Source: Fulvia fulva
Taxonomy: Eukaryota; Ascomycota; Dothideomycetes; Mycosphaerellales; Mycosphaerellaceae
Direction: 5' to 3'
DNA length: 64,000 bases
Assembly: GCF_020509005.1 (NCBI RefSeq)
Contig: NC_063014.1
Location: forward strand, 434,001 to 498,000
Position numbers and translations under genes: made by a program. Under the pieces are notes generated by a model. The model did not search any database, was not told the DNA's origin, and saw only the letters and a list, made by a program, of their open reading frames with translations. Below, piece by piece: positions 53,901 through 64,000 of this stretch. Within the stretch, counting starts at the first letter, position 1, and every line of letters starts with the position of its first letter.

Positions 53901-55268
53901 TCATGCATCCACGTAGTTGGCGAGTCTGCCCATGCTCAAACGCTTGAAGTCGTCCCTCACCGGGGTAGTGGGTCGGCTGTTCACCAAAGTATATAATGCG
54001 ATGCTGTCGCGCACAGCCACGTACTCAGAGTCGGCATAGCCGATGATCTCTGCAATCTGGCTGCTCCTCAGCCCTCTGATTCGCTTGATCTCGACGGCAG
54101 AGTAGTTGACCAGAGCCTTCCCCACCTCTTCGGCTTCATTCAAGGGAGACTCCTTGTGGGGAAGGGCCTTGAGTGTGACACATTCGTGTTGGCCGAAGGT
54201 ACCTTCCACGTCGACGATGCCGGCAGGCAACAGACCTGCCTTTGTCTCAAGTGCTAGACAGGCACCTTGATCTATGTAGACGATGCCGTGAGATGTGAGG
54301 CCGTGTAGAATCCAGAAGTATCGATCTCGGATTGGATTCGAGTGTGGAACAAAACGAGTGTGGAGTGGTGGCAGGCCTGGCTCGTCCAGTAGGGAACTGC
54401 CTGAGCCGTTCACGATATTGGTCTTCTGGACATGATCGTCGGTGCCACCGTGCCCATTGGTCTTTGGCGACAGCTCAGCACTGTTCTCCATGCTTCGAGA
54501 CGCTTGCTTCTGGGCCTCAACGTACCGCACGATAGCTGCGATGTTCCCGGGCTTACTGCTCTTTGTGATGACAGTGGTGACGCCTGCTGCTGTTGCCAAG
54601 CGTGCAGCAACTATCTTCGTACTCATACCACCTGTGCCCAGCGAGCTTCCAGCACTCGATGTGTCCGCTGACAAGTCGCCAATGTCCTCCACCACTTCAA
54701 TAGCCTTCGCATTTGGATTCGTTCGAGGGTTCTTGTCGTATAAGCAGTCGACGTCCGTCATCAGGAACAGATAATCTGCATGCACCATGCCTGCCGTAAT
54801 GGCGCTGAGTGTGTCATTGTCTCCAAACTTGATTTCTTGCACTGATAGCGTATCGTTCTCGTTCACAATCGGTATGACTCCCATATTCAGCAGCTCGTGG
54901 AAGGTGTTCTGGGCGTTCAGATACTGTGTCCGGTCGGCAATGTCGTTTCTCGTGAGGAGGATCTGGGCGACTGGCTGCCGCATGTGCGAGAAGAGCTGAT
55001 CCCACATGGCCATGAGCTTGCACTGTCCTATTGCAGCAAGGGCTTGAACCTGTGGGAGGTGCTTCGGTCGGCGGTCCATATTCATCTGTCGAAGTGCCAT
55101 TCCAATGGCTCCCGAGGAGCATATAACGACGTTGTGTCCGTCATGGCGCAGGCTGTTGGCCGTCTCTACGATCGTAGACAGCACAGCGAGCAGAGGTTCG
55201 TGGGTCTTCTCGTCGACGATCGAGGAGGTTCCCAGCTTGAGCACAATGGTCAGGTGTGATTTCTTCAT
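53901..55268 (-). CDS. PRO1: Glutamate 5-kinase
   Basis: A single exon of 455 residues from ATG 55268 (MKKSHLTIVLKLGTSSI). The enzyme phosphorylates L-glutamate with ATP, the first and feedback-controlled step of proline synthesis in the cytosol. The amino-acid-kinase domain shows KLGTSS, VICSSGAIGMAL, the substrate-loop sequence IPIVNENDTLSVQEIKFGDNDTLSA, LMTDVDCLYDKNP, and GTGGMSTKIVAARLA, all expected. A polar linker of about 60 residues (about 270-330, absent in the shortest homologues) leads to a C-terminal PUA domain (IVYIDQGACLAL...NYSAVEIKRIRG). Length is slightly above the yeast protein (428) because of the linker. Confidence 0.96.
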   Translation of the reverse strand: MKKSHLTIVLKLGTSSIVDEKTHEPLLAVLSTIVETANSLRHDGHNVVICSSGAIGMALRQMNMDRRPKHLPQVQALAAIGQCKLMAMWDQLFSHMRQPVAQILLTRNDIADRTQYLNAQNTFHELLNMGVIPIVNENDTLSVQEIKFGDNDTLSAITAGMVHADYLFLMTDVDCLYDKNPRTNPNAKAIEVVEDIGDLSADTSSAGSSLGTGGMSTKIVAARLATAAGVTTVITKSSKPGNIAAIVRYVEAQKQASRSMENSAELSPKTNGHGGTDDHVQKTNIVNGSGSSLLDEPGLPPLHTRFVPHSNPIRDRYFWILHGLTSHGIVYIDQGACLALETKAGLLPAGIVDVEGTFGQHECVTLKALPHKESPLNEAEEVGKALVNYSAVEIKRIRGLRSSQIAEIIGYADSEYVAVRDSIALYTLVNSRPTTPVRDDFKRLSMGRLANYVDA

Positions 55269-56108
55269 CTTGCTGACTGTGCTAGAGTCGCACCTGTTTC
55301 GATGTTGAGTGTCCTGGAGACAGCACGTGAGTCGCACAAACCGCTTGTCATGTCACCAGCAGTCAGCAGGAAACACCTGTGGTGCTCTGGAAGACAAGCT
55401 CGAGCATTTCATCGAGGTCATGCATGTGCATCATGTCGAATGCGATAGCCGAGTACAAAAGGGCGTGTTTCGACGAATCATCGTCTTGTGCCTGGCGGCG
55501 ACGTTCGGACCTCAATTGACTTTCCCCACCATTCTTCCTTGAGGTTTCAACCATCCTCTCGCCCATCTGCTACATGTCATCTGTCATCGACTCATGCCTT
55601 CGCCACGCTGCAAGAGACTGAAAGTGAAGAGTACTACAACGCTGTCGTGCGAGTGGGCGCAGTCCGCGTAGCACAGGAGCACATTCGCAGGCGTAAATGT
55701 CCACAATGTCAACATAGGACAAGACACCGCCTCACGAGCTGACGATTCGAGATCGCACGCCGAGACGGCTTCTTACAGTTAAAACAACTACTTGCGGAGC
55801 TTCTCGTGGGTCTTTCTATTCATGGCCGATTCTGGACGTTGGAGAACAATGTGCAGCAATGTAGTACATCCGAGGACAGTTCTTGGCTGTTACTGCGGTC
55901 GACGCGTGCCTTGATATGAGCTCTGTGACGAACGGCATCATGCTTCTTGTCCGACGCGATTGCCATCTTGATCTTCATCGAGGACGTCAAGCAGATGCCC
56001 CAGTAAGTCTGGAGGACAGTATTTATGCTGGCTCGCCCACAAGTCCAAAGACGACTGCCACACCATCACCATCGAGATCTCCACCCCCGAGCAGTCAACT
56101 CAGCCAAC
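55269..56108. other. Divergent intergenic region
   Basis: 840 bp between the divergent PRO1 and small secreted-protein genes. A TATTTATG sequence near 56020 could serve as a TATA element for the latter. Nothing else was recognised. Confidence 0.45.
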
Positions 56109-57009
56109 ATGTGCTCACAACTTAATGTCTTGTTCTTCGCTGCCTCAGCATTGGCCATGGCAGTGCAGAAAGATCCAGCACAGTCGCAACACATACGGCG
56201 CCAATATGGAACGGAGATGTGTGGCACTCAACCCTACGACCCCCTCGAGTACACTTGCTTTGCCCATTCGAAGATGGGTTACCACTCTTGGCTTGTGGCG
56301 ACCATTGCTACGATCGGTACATGTATGAGTAAGTCAACAATCACTGCCCTCGACGAGTGCATCGCTGACACGATCTGCAGCTGCTCGACCGACGAGACCC
56401 TCACCGAGACGACAGTCCAGCCAGAGTACACTGGAATAGTGACATTGTACGCCACATACACCTCAGACACAAAACCGGTCTCCACTGTCGTTGCCCAAAA
56501 TGGCCGCTTGACAGTCGGCGGGCTCTCCAGCAGCCACTGCCCAATTGAGATCGACTTGGGGGTAATGTTGATACTCCGCACTGTTTGCAGCCCATCTGAT
56601 TGACGACCTCTAGGCATGTACTCTATTTGGCGAATACAACGAGGTCCGGCTTTCAACGACGAGTCTTGCCACCGTCTACGCAGACCAGCGCCTTTACATC
56701 CAGACAGACGGCACAGTAGCTTTTTCGGAGCCAGGCGACACAGGCCGATATGATGAGCTATACGACGGACTCGGCAGTATGATTCTCAACGACGACGGTA
56801 TCGATGGTACCGTGACTGCGCCGCATGGCTTGATATGGCGAGCATGCTCTTTCGTCGATGGAACTTCTGAAAGGGTTGAGCTCCGCGCGTTGACGCCGAC
56901 ACTGGTGGAGCAGATCTCCGCTGGCAAGGTTGACTGCGAAGATGTGACAGTGCAAGCGTATGTCAGAGACAGCGACCGGTTTCCCTTCAGCGCGTGGCAA
57001 TACCTTTGA
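56109..57009 (+). CDS. Small secreted Cys-containing protein
   Basis: Two exons, 56109-56561 and 56614-57009, with a 52-nt intron (GTAATG donor, TCTAG acceptor, phase 0), give 282 residues. A signal peptide (LNVLFFAASALAMA) is followed by a possible Kex2-type site (HIRRQYG). CGTQPYDPLEYTCF comes next, the opening of a fungal extracellular carbohydrate-binding-like module, then a Cys-rich patch (CIADTICSCS) and a Thr/Val-rich region. The second exon is a compact, acidic domain without recognised relatives. A perfect-looking intron (56329-56380, GTAAGT to CTGCAG) lies within exon 1, but removing it brings an early stop, so it is probably not normally spliced. The protein is likely extracellular or wall-associated. 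Confidence 0.7.
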
Positions 57010-58491
57010 TGCTGGAAGTGGGATGATTCTGAGTGTAGTGGCAGCGCGGTGGAGTGTCGGAGCTAATAGTGACCATTCACCATCCTTTAAGTATAATGAT
57101 AAGTAGTGTTGAACAGGTACGGGTGGATGGCAGCGGAGTGGAGTAAGAGATCAATCTTCAACTGACTAATAGCACGAGCATGCAGCAATATATCAGGAAC
57201 CAATATGTTGATTGTGTTGGATGTCTATCTAAGCTAAAGGGGAGAGAAGGTATCTCCCTACAAGCTGAGTCATCGTAGATGCCTCAGGCTGCCAGATCAC
57301 TTCCTGATTGTTGACTCCCTTTGAGATGCTACATCTTAACAAGTAGCATACAAACCTGTACGTTCGTTGGATCCTGGTATCTATCTATGCGTGCAGACGA
57401 AATAATCCCGCTCTTGTCCTTGTACACACCGATCAACTTCACCCGCAACACTCATCAGCAACACTCTGACCACAGTACGTGCATGTATGCCTGCACATCA
57501 TAACAGTACCACCCGTGGTATCACAATATCACAACATCACACACAGACCACCAAACCCATGGCCACTGCACTTCCGTCCCACGTTCCTTCCACCAGCAGG
57601 AACCGCGCCTTCGCCATCCGACAATTTCTCGCCTACCGCAATAATAAAACCAACACCTCCTTTATCCATACTTACCCTGCATCACTCAATCAAAACAACA
57701 AATGACCTCCAAACCATCGTAGCTGACTATGCATGATGCATTTCCTCTTTGCATCACCCTGGCAAACTTACCTCCTACTAGATTGTACACACCTTTACTG
57801 CGGCACATCGCCATCTCTCCCCCTCGAGCCCGTTCAGGATTGACGAACAGAGTTTGTGGAGACAACGCTGGCTACGCGGCGCAGCGGCAGCAAGGCAGGT
57901 GTAAGGATATTAAGCTTTCTGTTTGTTAAGGTGAAACGCGAAGGCGCTGTGCTAGAAGGTGCTGTAGGTTCAGCTTTGAAAGCCTTCCCTCAAGCCTTCG
58001 TGCGTGCGCCTCGAAGTTTGAGAGGAGGTCTGGATTTTCGAAGGCTGTCGGTGCTGATGAAAACGCCTCTTTTCGTCGTGACATGACACTGATGATGGGG
58101 AGAAGGGATCGGGGGCTAGGTAGAGGATGTTGTTGTAAAGCCTTTCGCGTCCTACAATTGTTGGTACAGAGAAATTTGTACAGTTGAAAGGACAGCTTTC
58201 TCTCTCTCCCTGTTGTATACATCCCTGCATGTCTTCCTTCCTTCAGTGCCATCGCATCGCTCCTTCCTCCCAGAGATTGTCGACACCCTCGGTGCGTTCG
58301 ACTGCACCCGTAGTATTCATCATACACATATCGTAGCAAACTCCAAAAAACAAGAAACGCTGCGTATGCATGTCCCATTGTCCGTATCCGCCTTGTCTAT
58401 CCCAGAATTGTGCCATTGCCACCAACGCCACGCCAGTCCGTATACATCACATCGTTACAGAATAAATAGAAAAGTGCGCCATGCGTGTTGG
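57010..58491. other. Convergent 1.5-kb intergenic region
   Basis: 3' flanks of the secreted-protein gene and the gene on the other strand. The frames present are short, low in complexity and unsupported. Confidence 0.5.
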
Positions 58492-59268
58492 CTATAGTGC
58501 GCCGAAGAAACCCGCATTCTGCAATAGATTGTTAGTGCTGTTCGCATAACCGAGTGGTCTCACATCGAAACATACCAAGCAAGTCTCGCATGCATCGCCA
58601 CTCCCACCGCCAATGACATATCCGTTACAGCTCCGCGCAGTAAAGTAATAGCAGGGTTGACATTTGATGTCCCTCGGACTCGTCGCCGTGCTCGATTGTT
58701 GGCGTTCAAGCTGTGGTCGTTGCGACGGCTTCTTTTGTCCGGGCACAGCTGGCAATGGCCTATTCGCATATGTCGCTACCGCTTGTGGTGGTGGAAAGTT
58801 CGTCTGCAGTTTGGGAAGCGATGACATTCGAGTGTTTAGGCGCGCATCGTTTGCCAGTGGACTGCTGACTGGAGGTAAAGGTGGCGATCGTTGGGGCTCA
58901 AGTTGAAGCGGAGTTGGAGACCGGCCGGCACTCGTCGATGGCCGTCGCTCCAGGATGGTTTCCTCCGCTTGTGGATATGTTCGTCTGTTGAGGATAGATC
59001 CCAGACCAAAGCGCCGTCTTGTCATGAATGACTTCTTACTCCGGACGCTGAAGTTATCCCCATCTTCCTCCTCAATACGTGGTGAGAGTGACCTTGCATT
59101 GTAGGCCGATCGCAAGTCGTAACTCGATGCTGTGCTGTTGGTCGATATGCTGCTGGCCGAGGAATGCGCGCTAGGTGTACTTTGCTGCTCTCTGTAGTCT
59201 CTGAAGATGCCGTCTAGGTATGCAGGTCTTGTGCCAATGGCAGACTGACGAGGTAACACCATGGTCAT
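58492..59268 (-). CDS. Uncharacterised Ser/Pro-rich protein with Cys-containing C-terminus
   Basis: Two exons, 59268-58576 and 58518-58492, around a 57-nt intron (GTATGT donor, TTGCAG acceptor), give 239 residues. The first ATG is 59268 (MTMVLPRQSAIG). The frame extends upstream only from a non-ATG codon. Most of the chain is disordered: Ser-rich, with SPRIEEEDGD, an Arg-rich patch, and Pro/Gln-rich stretches. The C-terminus, IKCQPCYYFTARSCNGYVI...DACETCLNAGFFGAL, has five Cys in a pattern that looks conserved and could bind metal or be lipidated. The intron length is a multiple of three and contains no stop, so retained transcripts would add 19 residues. I do not recognise the family. Confidence 0.65.
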   Translation of the reverse strand: MTMVLPRQSAIGTRPAYLDGIFRDYREQQSTPSAHSSASSISTNSTASSYDLRSAYNARSLSPRIEEEDGDNFSVRSKKSFMTRRRFGLGSILNRRTYPQAEETILERRPSTSAGRSPTPLQLEPQRSPPLPPVSSPLANDARLNTRMSSLPKLQTNFPPPQAVATYANRPLPAVPGQKKPSQRPQLERQQSSTATSPRDIKCQPCYYFTARSCNGYVIGGGSGDACETCLVCFDVRPLGYANSTNNLLQNAGFFGAL

Positions 59269-60334
59269 GTTTGGAAGTGGTTGGACGTCTGGATCCTGGG
59301 AGCTGTTCCACACTTGTTCTGTTGAGAAGACGACAGTTTCAGCGGTGGCGATATGTGATGGCGATATTGATGCAGAGGCTTGACGGTCAGCGTGTCGTCT
59401 TACTTTTCGTCGTCGTGCATGCAGAGAAGGTAGTGATGGAGGGGGAGTAGTGAGCAAATAGCAGATGGCGGCAGGTAGGTCAGCGCTGGAAGGCCTCCTC
59501 TTCCCGTTACTGTACCTCGTACTAAGCTACCAGGTGGTGTCGTAGCTCGCTGCGCCATAACTCAAAGACGTCTAACGTTTGCGCATCTTGGAGCCTCACC
59601 GAGACAGGCTGGGATCGTCAGTCGCTACTGCTGAGACGAAGGTACGGGACGACGAGAATGTCCCACGGCCACGGGCTGGAAACGGCACTTTGACGTTCGG
59701 CACGGCGGCAGCCCACAGTGCGCTCGAGCATTGTTGTTGAGGAAGGACTGCGGATTGGCTGCAATTGCTGTGGCTGTTGCTCGGCGGTCATAGCGATCTA
59801 CCGGGAGGACAGCGTGGAGAGTTGTGCTAGCTTGGAAGCCACCATCCGGTCATGCAGGGGACAGCCGCGTTATTATTATCCGTCCAGGCACAGTACAGAG
59901 TGAAGGCTGCCCAACTTTTTTCTATTTTCCAAATTCATTCAATCTGTCCTGCCGATTCGTGGGCGCCGCAGGCGTCTTCCGCTGGGTATGAGGTTGTATC
60001 ATGAGCTGCAGCTTATTACTGCAGGATGCCGAGCTCTGCAATGCCGCCGCAGCGTCCTTGTCTAGCACTTCGTCCAGATGAAGCTCCTGGGGCTACTGCG
60101 AGTCTGCGAAACTAGCTAGTAGACCGCGGAACTCGCACCAGGCGTTCAACCGTCAGCGCCGTGCACTCGGCGGCGAAGGTATATTCTCGACTGAAACTAG
60201 CTTGTCGTCGCTACGGTAGCACATCCGCTTTCTGCAGAGACCGTCTTGCGGCCTTTCGCCAACCCCAGCAACGGCCTCTGCATGTGCCATGACGAGGACA
60301 GGTTCAAGGATGTAACGCCTAGACCTTCCACACA
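59269..60334. other. Intergenic region
   Basis: Upstream flank of the Ser/Pro-rich gene and left flank of the TIR element. No gene was recognised. Confidence 0.5.
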
Positions 60335-60343
60335 CCACAGACT
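60335..60343 (+). repeat. Target site duplication, left copy
   Basis: CCACAGACT directly abuts the left inverted repeat and is repeated exactly at 60823-60831. Confidence 0.8.
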
Positions 60344-60384
60344 GCCACAAGCTTCGCCGCACCCCAGCAATCGCCGCACCCCAG
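60344..60384 (+). repeat. Left terminal inverted repeat
   Basis: The 41-bp arm, identical in reverse complement to 60782-60822. It contains two 14-bp subrepeats. Confidence 0.88.
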
Positions 60385-60781
60385 TGACTTTTTATCATCA
60401 ACACCACCAATATTGCTCATATCAACTTGACTCTTTTCCCAATGTGCTCGCAGCTATCTGTTTTGATATTCTGCATACTCATATCGCGTAAAAACACGTT
60501 GTGTTGCCGAGAGGTTGGTGTTGACGCTTCGGCATGGGATTTTGGTGAGAGCCCCTTCAAAGCTTCATGCGCCCGTGTCGAGATTCACGCGTTTCTTGCT
60601 TTCTCACCACCTCACCACATACAACAACACACCATGGAGCCCACTATAGTGCCCACAGGCTCTCAAATTCTGTATTCGCGATGCTATTCTGAGCAATTTG
60701 AGCTACATATCGTGTATTTTGAGCGTGTGTGGCAATTGATACAAGCCAGCAACACCATGTGTCGGAACGCGAGAATCCGAG

Positions 60782-60822
60782 CTGGGGTGCGGCGATTGCT
60801 GGGGTGCGGCGAAGCTTGTGGC
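60782..60822 (-). repeat. Right terminal inverted repeat
   Basis: The 41-bp arm, the reverse complement of 60344-60384. Confidence 0.88.
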
Positions 60823-60831
60823 CCACAGACT
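60823..60831 (+). repeat. Target site duplication, right copy
   Basis: CCACAGACT adjoining the right arm, identical to 60335-60343. Confidence 0.8.
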
Positions 60832-63800
60832 CAGTTCTGTTCGTGGAAAATAAGCGATCCTAGAGCACTGTCTGCGCATGCGCACGGCGGTTTCTGGGCA
60901 AGTGGACATTCATCCCTCCAGCCAGTGAAAGTGCAGCCGGTCGTACCGTTGCCGGTAGCTGTCGTCTGTTTCAGCACGACACAAGCGCAGTCATGGAAAA
61001 CGGGCTGCGGATTCCACTGTCGAGGCCAAAGCCTCCGCACGAGGCTGATATTGTAGAGTTTGCAATGGCGTCGCCGACCACGAGGCGGCCAAATTCGAGG
61101 AACAATACCGATACTGACACGCACGGTACGAGTGAGTGATGAACTTCGCAAGTGCTGACTGGCAAAAATGGTTGTTGGCTGAGCGGCGTCGTGGGAAGAT
61201 GTTTGGTGCCGCGCCAGAGCTTCAAGACACTCTCCACATCGCATCCATCGTGCCGGCATCGTGCTGTTTGTCCCTGGCGTTCCTGAACCACGGCACGGCC
61301 TACTCTCAAAGGGGCAGCTCTCACCGTGATCGACGACGAAACAGGCCAGCGAAGAAGGAACTGCACATGGCAGCTCTGTCCCCTTCGACGACGGGGTGCT
61401 GGGCTACCGAAGCTCTTCAAACATGGCGTATCGTGCTCTTGAGGTTACACTGAGAGCTGAACACGCGGCCGCAGTTCACATCGTTGTACATTTTCGCCCG
61501 CGAGTACGTTGTTAAAAGACGTTGAGAGCGGTTGTCAGTGTTGCACGCGAACCAGGACGCTGGTCTTTCTGTCTGTCTGCTTTGGTCGAAAGATCGTCAA
61601 TGGCTGCCACGCATCGACCGATGGCGTGCAGCGGTACAACTGACCCAGCGGCCTCCAGCGTGATCTGCACACAAGAGCCGTGGTGTCCTCCACCACACCG
61701 CAGCACATTGGGACGACATTATTCGCATCATGCTCAGAAAGTGCTTATTAAGGCATAACGCCAAGCCTACAAAGTGCTGTTTGTCGCAACCAAGAACGCA
61801 TCGACTCCTGAAGAGCTCTCGCTGGTCTTGATCCTGTATTGACAGTATACTGTCATAGCCTGCTGCACCACCGGTGTGACGAGAACCTGGTATTCCCCAA
61901 TGGTGAACTTTCACATCCGTTTTTTGCGAGGCCATAAGCCATGGATTGCGCTCAAGAGCGCCGCCGCGGTTCCTGCCATTCATACAGGAGTACTTTCATC
62001 CTTGTTCTGACCGACAGACAGGCTTCAGCTGTCACACTGGTCACCGTCTGCATAAGGATTGAAACCGCACATCACAACCTCGCGTCGAATGCTGCATGTG
62101 AGGGCAACGTCTAGCATGACAGATCAACATGACAGCCTTCAAGCATCAGGACTTCGTTGCAGTCTGACGATAAATTCTCTTACATCACGATCCCACAGCT
62201 TTCGGGAAGCTGTACGCAGTGATATGCTAACAAGCAAGGACTCTCCCAAAGCGCCTTGAGGACGCCTACGCGAACCTCTGAGGGTGCACGAAGCCCAGCA
62301 TGCGGATTAGATTCGCGAGACAAAATGAGCCCCAGCGCGTTGTCGGAGTGCGCACACCCGAATGAGCTGGTAATGGCCGAATCACATATCCGACCGGTAC
62401 TCGATGTGCGGTGTGCTTAGGTGCATGTTGAGCTATCACAGGCATCGTGCCTAGGTCTACGATTCTCCTCACGTACACGCGTTCGTCAAGCAGACTGGTA
62501 TAGTGCCAGGCACCCGTACCTTGGTGCCGAGGGATGCCGCGGTCGAGCATTGAACACTTATCGATGTTCGGCGGACTCATTATCGAGTGAACTCAAGATC
62601 CCTGTCTTCACTGTGAACTTTTTAGGCGAGCTGAGAATACTGATCTGACAGCAGGGATGGTAATCAGTACTGTATTACCAAACTTGAAGACGCTCTAGAT
62701 CTCGACTCGCTGCTTGCTGTCATCTGGAGTCTTGGGTATCCTCCATGTCAATCGTGCACTATACCCACGACATCTTCCCCAGAGAGCCCCAACCACCTCT
62801 TCCGAATCAAATTCAGTCCAGGGATTCAAACACACCTTGTCCCTACAGCCTTGCTGAACTCTGCTTGATTGCGTCTCAAGGTTCAATCGTGCATACTCCG
62901 CAAACCCGGAAAGACCCTCCACCGCCACTTCTCAGACATAGAGATGCGTGGCCACAAGTGGATAGATTATAGCCACGTGGCCACGACTTGAACCACTGGG
63001 TGGCCATAGTGTGGCCACAACCTGACTCAGCTTGAGGAGGCATGAGGACAGTCCGGAAGGCGATCTCGAAGGCTAAGGGAGGTCGATATCAGGCACTAAG
63101 GCATTAATGATCCGTGCCCAGGTTGTGGCCATAGTGGACGAACCAACTTGTGATGGTGTGGCCGACATCACTACTCAGACAGTGCAATACAACGACCTTG
63201 ATGGTCGGACTTGGCGCCACCAGCGATATATCTACCCGGAGAGTCCCTCTCGATCAGAAGAATCCGTCTTGCTACCTGCAGATGTCCCGTCGCCTGTCAA
63301 TCAGAGCTTCTCAAAACATGACTCTCTGGTCCATCGATATTTCGGTACTCTATCTGCAGCTAAGGAGGCAATTCCATCTTCCAAATACATACAGCACCTA
63401 GAAGTCCAGCGAAGAAGCTTCTGACACGGAATGAAGACTATCATCAACGCCACGGCTGATTGCCCGCGAAGGGCCGATGAAACAACCTGGTTGTGGGCGT
63501 TTGACTTGCCGGCCCTGCAGTTGCCATTACTCGCAGCAGCTCACGAACCGTTGCGAAGATGCTCGACACGACATGACCTTGCATGCCACTACTACTCACG
63601 GAGGACTTCCTGTGCTATCTGGCGGTGCCTTCGCCACTCAGGCCACGGGACTGTAATAGGTGCTGCATCGCTGCCCTAAATACCATCGTGCTCGTCGAGT
63701 CGCCTTATCGGCCGCCTTGCGCCACGAAACGTGGTCCGGAGTCGACTCCTGGGAATGAGGCGGGCCATCACGGATGACCACTTCGGTCTTGTGAGCAGTA

Positions 63801-64000
63801 CCTCAAACCCAGCTTACATATGCAGATGGCAACATTCAGGAATCTGGGCGGTGTCGGCTTACTGCTCGGCCAGGCTGCGCGGTATTGTATCACTGACTAC
63901 GTTGGGCATCAGTGTCGACCTGCAATCTTGACACCACATATGCGTAATGCAGACCGGTATTGCACAACCTCGAGCCTTGAAGGATGATGCTGGAAGACCA
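60832..64000. other. 3.2-kb region without a supported gene
   Basis: Scattered frames of 60-150 codons occur on both strands, without domains, good starts or splice partners. A cluster of GTGGCCAC-type palindromes lies at 62948-63131. The sequence may include decayed repeats or lie upstream of a gene outside the window. Confidence 0.45.
62948..63131. repeat. Cluster of GTGGCCAY palindromic motifs
   Basis: GTGGCCAC occurs at 62948, 62977 and 63011, with GTGGCCAT near 62998 and 63125. A 13-bp inverted repeat pairs 63012-63024 with 63119-63131. It may be a decayed element end or a protein-binding cluster. Confidence 0.4.

Larger units (their letters stand above)
60344..60822. mobile_element. 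479-bp non-autonomous TIR element (MITE-like)
   Basis: The ends are a perfect 41-bp inverted repeat (60344-60384 and 60782-60822), beginning GCCACAAGCTTCG on the left and ending CGAAGCTTGTGGC on the right. Each arm carries two copies of TCGCCGCACCCCAG separated by CAA. The element is bordered on both sides by the 9-bp direct repeat CCACAGACT, immediately outside the arms, as expected for a target duplication. The 397-bp interior has no transposase. An ATG-initiated frame at 60633 starts inside but runs out of the element and has no domain. The 9-bp duplication suggests a Mutator/MULE-type transposase supplied in trans. Perfect arms and target repeats argue for a recent insertion. Confidence 0.85.

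Noticed and set aside
56329..56380. Apparently perfect intron inside the secreted-protein gene
   Set aside because: Splicing it produces an early stop, whereas the unspliced frame is coding-like and joins the next exon. Minor use cannot be excluded.

Overview
The window is nuclear DNA of a filamentous ascomycete, most likely a Dothideomycete. Most genes carry short introns (about 48-80 nt) with GTRNGT donors and CTRAY-like branch sites. The gene content is typically fungal: a HET relic, DUF6594, DUF7580, DUF7730-type and DUF7223 proteins, a signalling mucin, a PDR-type ABC transporter and a C2H2/SANT/GATA regulator. No bacterial-type operon, rRNA, recognisable tRNA or CRISPR array was seen. 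Exon boundaries were read by hand from splice signals, reading frame and protein similarity recalled from known families.

Layout. 1-130 is an AT-rich, RIP-like edge. 0.67-7.1 kb holds a two-gene unit present twice: a DUF6594 membrane protein on the + strand converging on a stand-alone retropepsin-like protein on the - strand. About 7.1-9.4 kb is empty. 9.4-17.8 kb has NOP14, two uncharacterised proteins, a 3-hydroxyanthranilate dioxygenase with a presequence-like N-terminus, two weak small genes and an F-box-like/DUF7730-type gene. 18.2-20.3 kb holds two back-to-back, 5'-truncated, frameshifted genes for secreted-type proteins. 20.5-29.8 kb has KRR1, a DUF7730-type protein, a DUF7580 protein and, divergent from it, a 1229-aa C2H2-SANT-GATA protein. 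30.3-32.0 kb has an M35-like metallopeptidase beside a HET-domain relic. 32.3-35.0 kb has divergent DSC4-like and RFC2 genes sharing a promoter with two MluI cell-cycle boxes. 35.4-46.4 kb has an MSB2-like signalling mucin and a PDR drug-efflux pump, separated by 3.3 kb. 48.2-59.3 kb has a Ran-binding YRB2-like protein, a cytochrome P450, a third DUF7730-type gene, glutamate 5-kinase (PRO1), a small secreted protein and a low-complexity protein. 59.3-64.0 kb has no convincing gene but contains a 479-bp element with perfect 41-bp terminal inverted repeats and a 9-bp target duplication.

The genes do not form one pathway. Housekeeping genes for ribosome biogenesis (NOP14, KRR1), replication (RFC2), proline and NAD synthesis are interleaved with accessory genes (incompatibility and defence-like, secreted, transport). 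The accessory part shows duplication, truncation, a RIP-type nonsense mutation and a recent-looking mobile insertion. The items most worth following up are the duplicated DUF6594-retropepsin unit, the TIR element and the C2H2-SANT-GATA protein.
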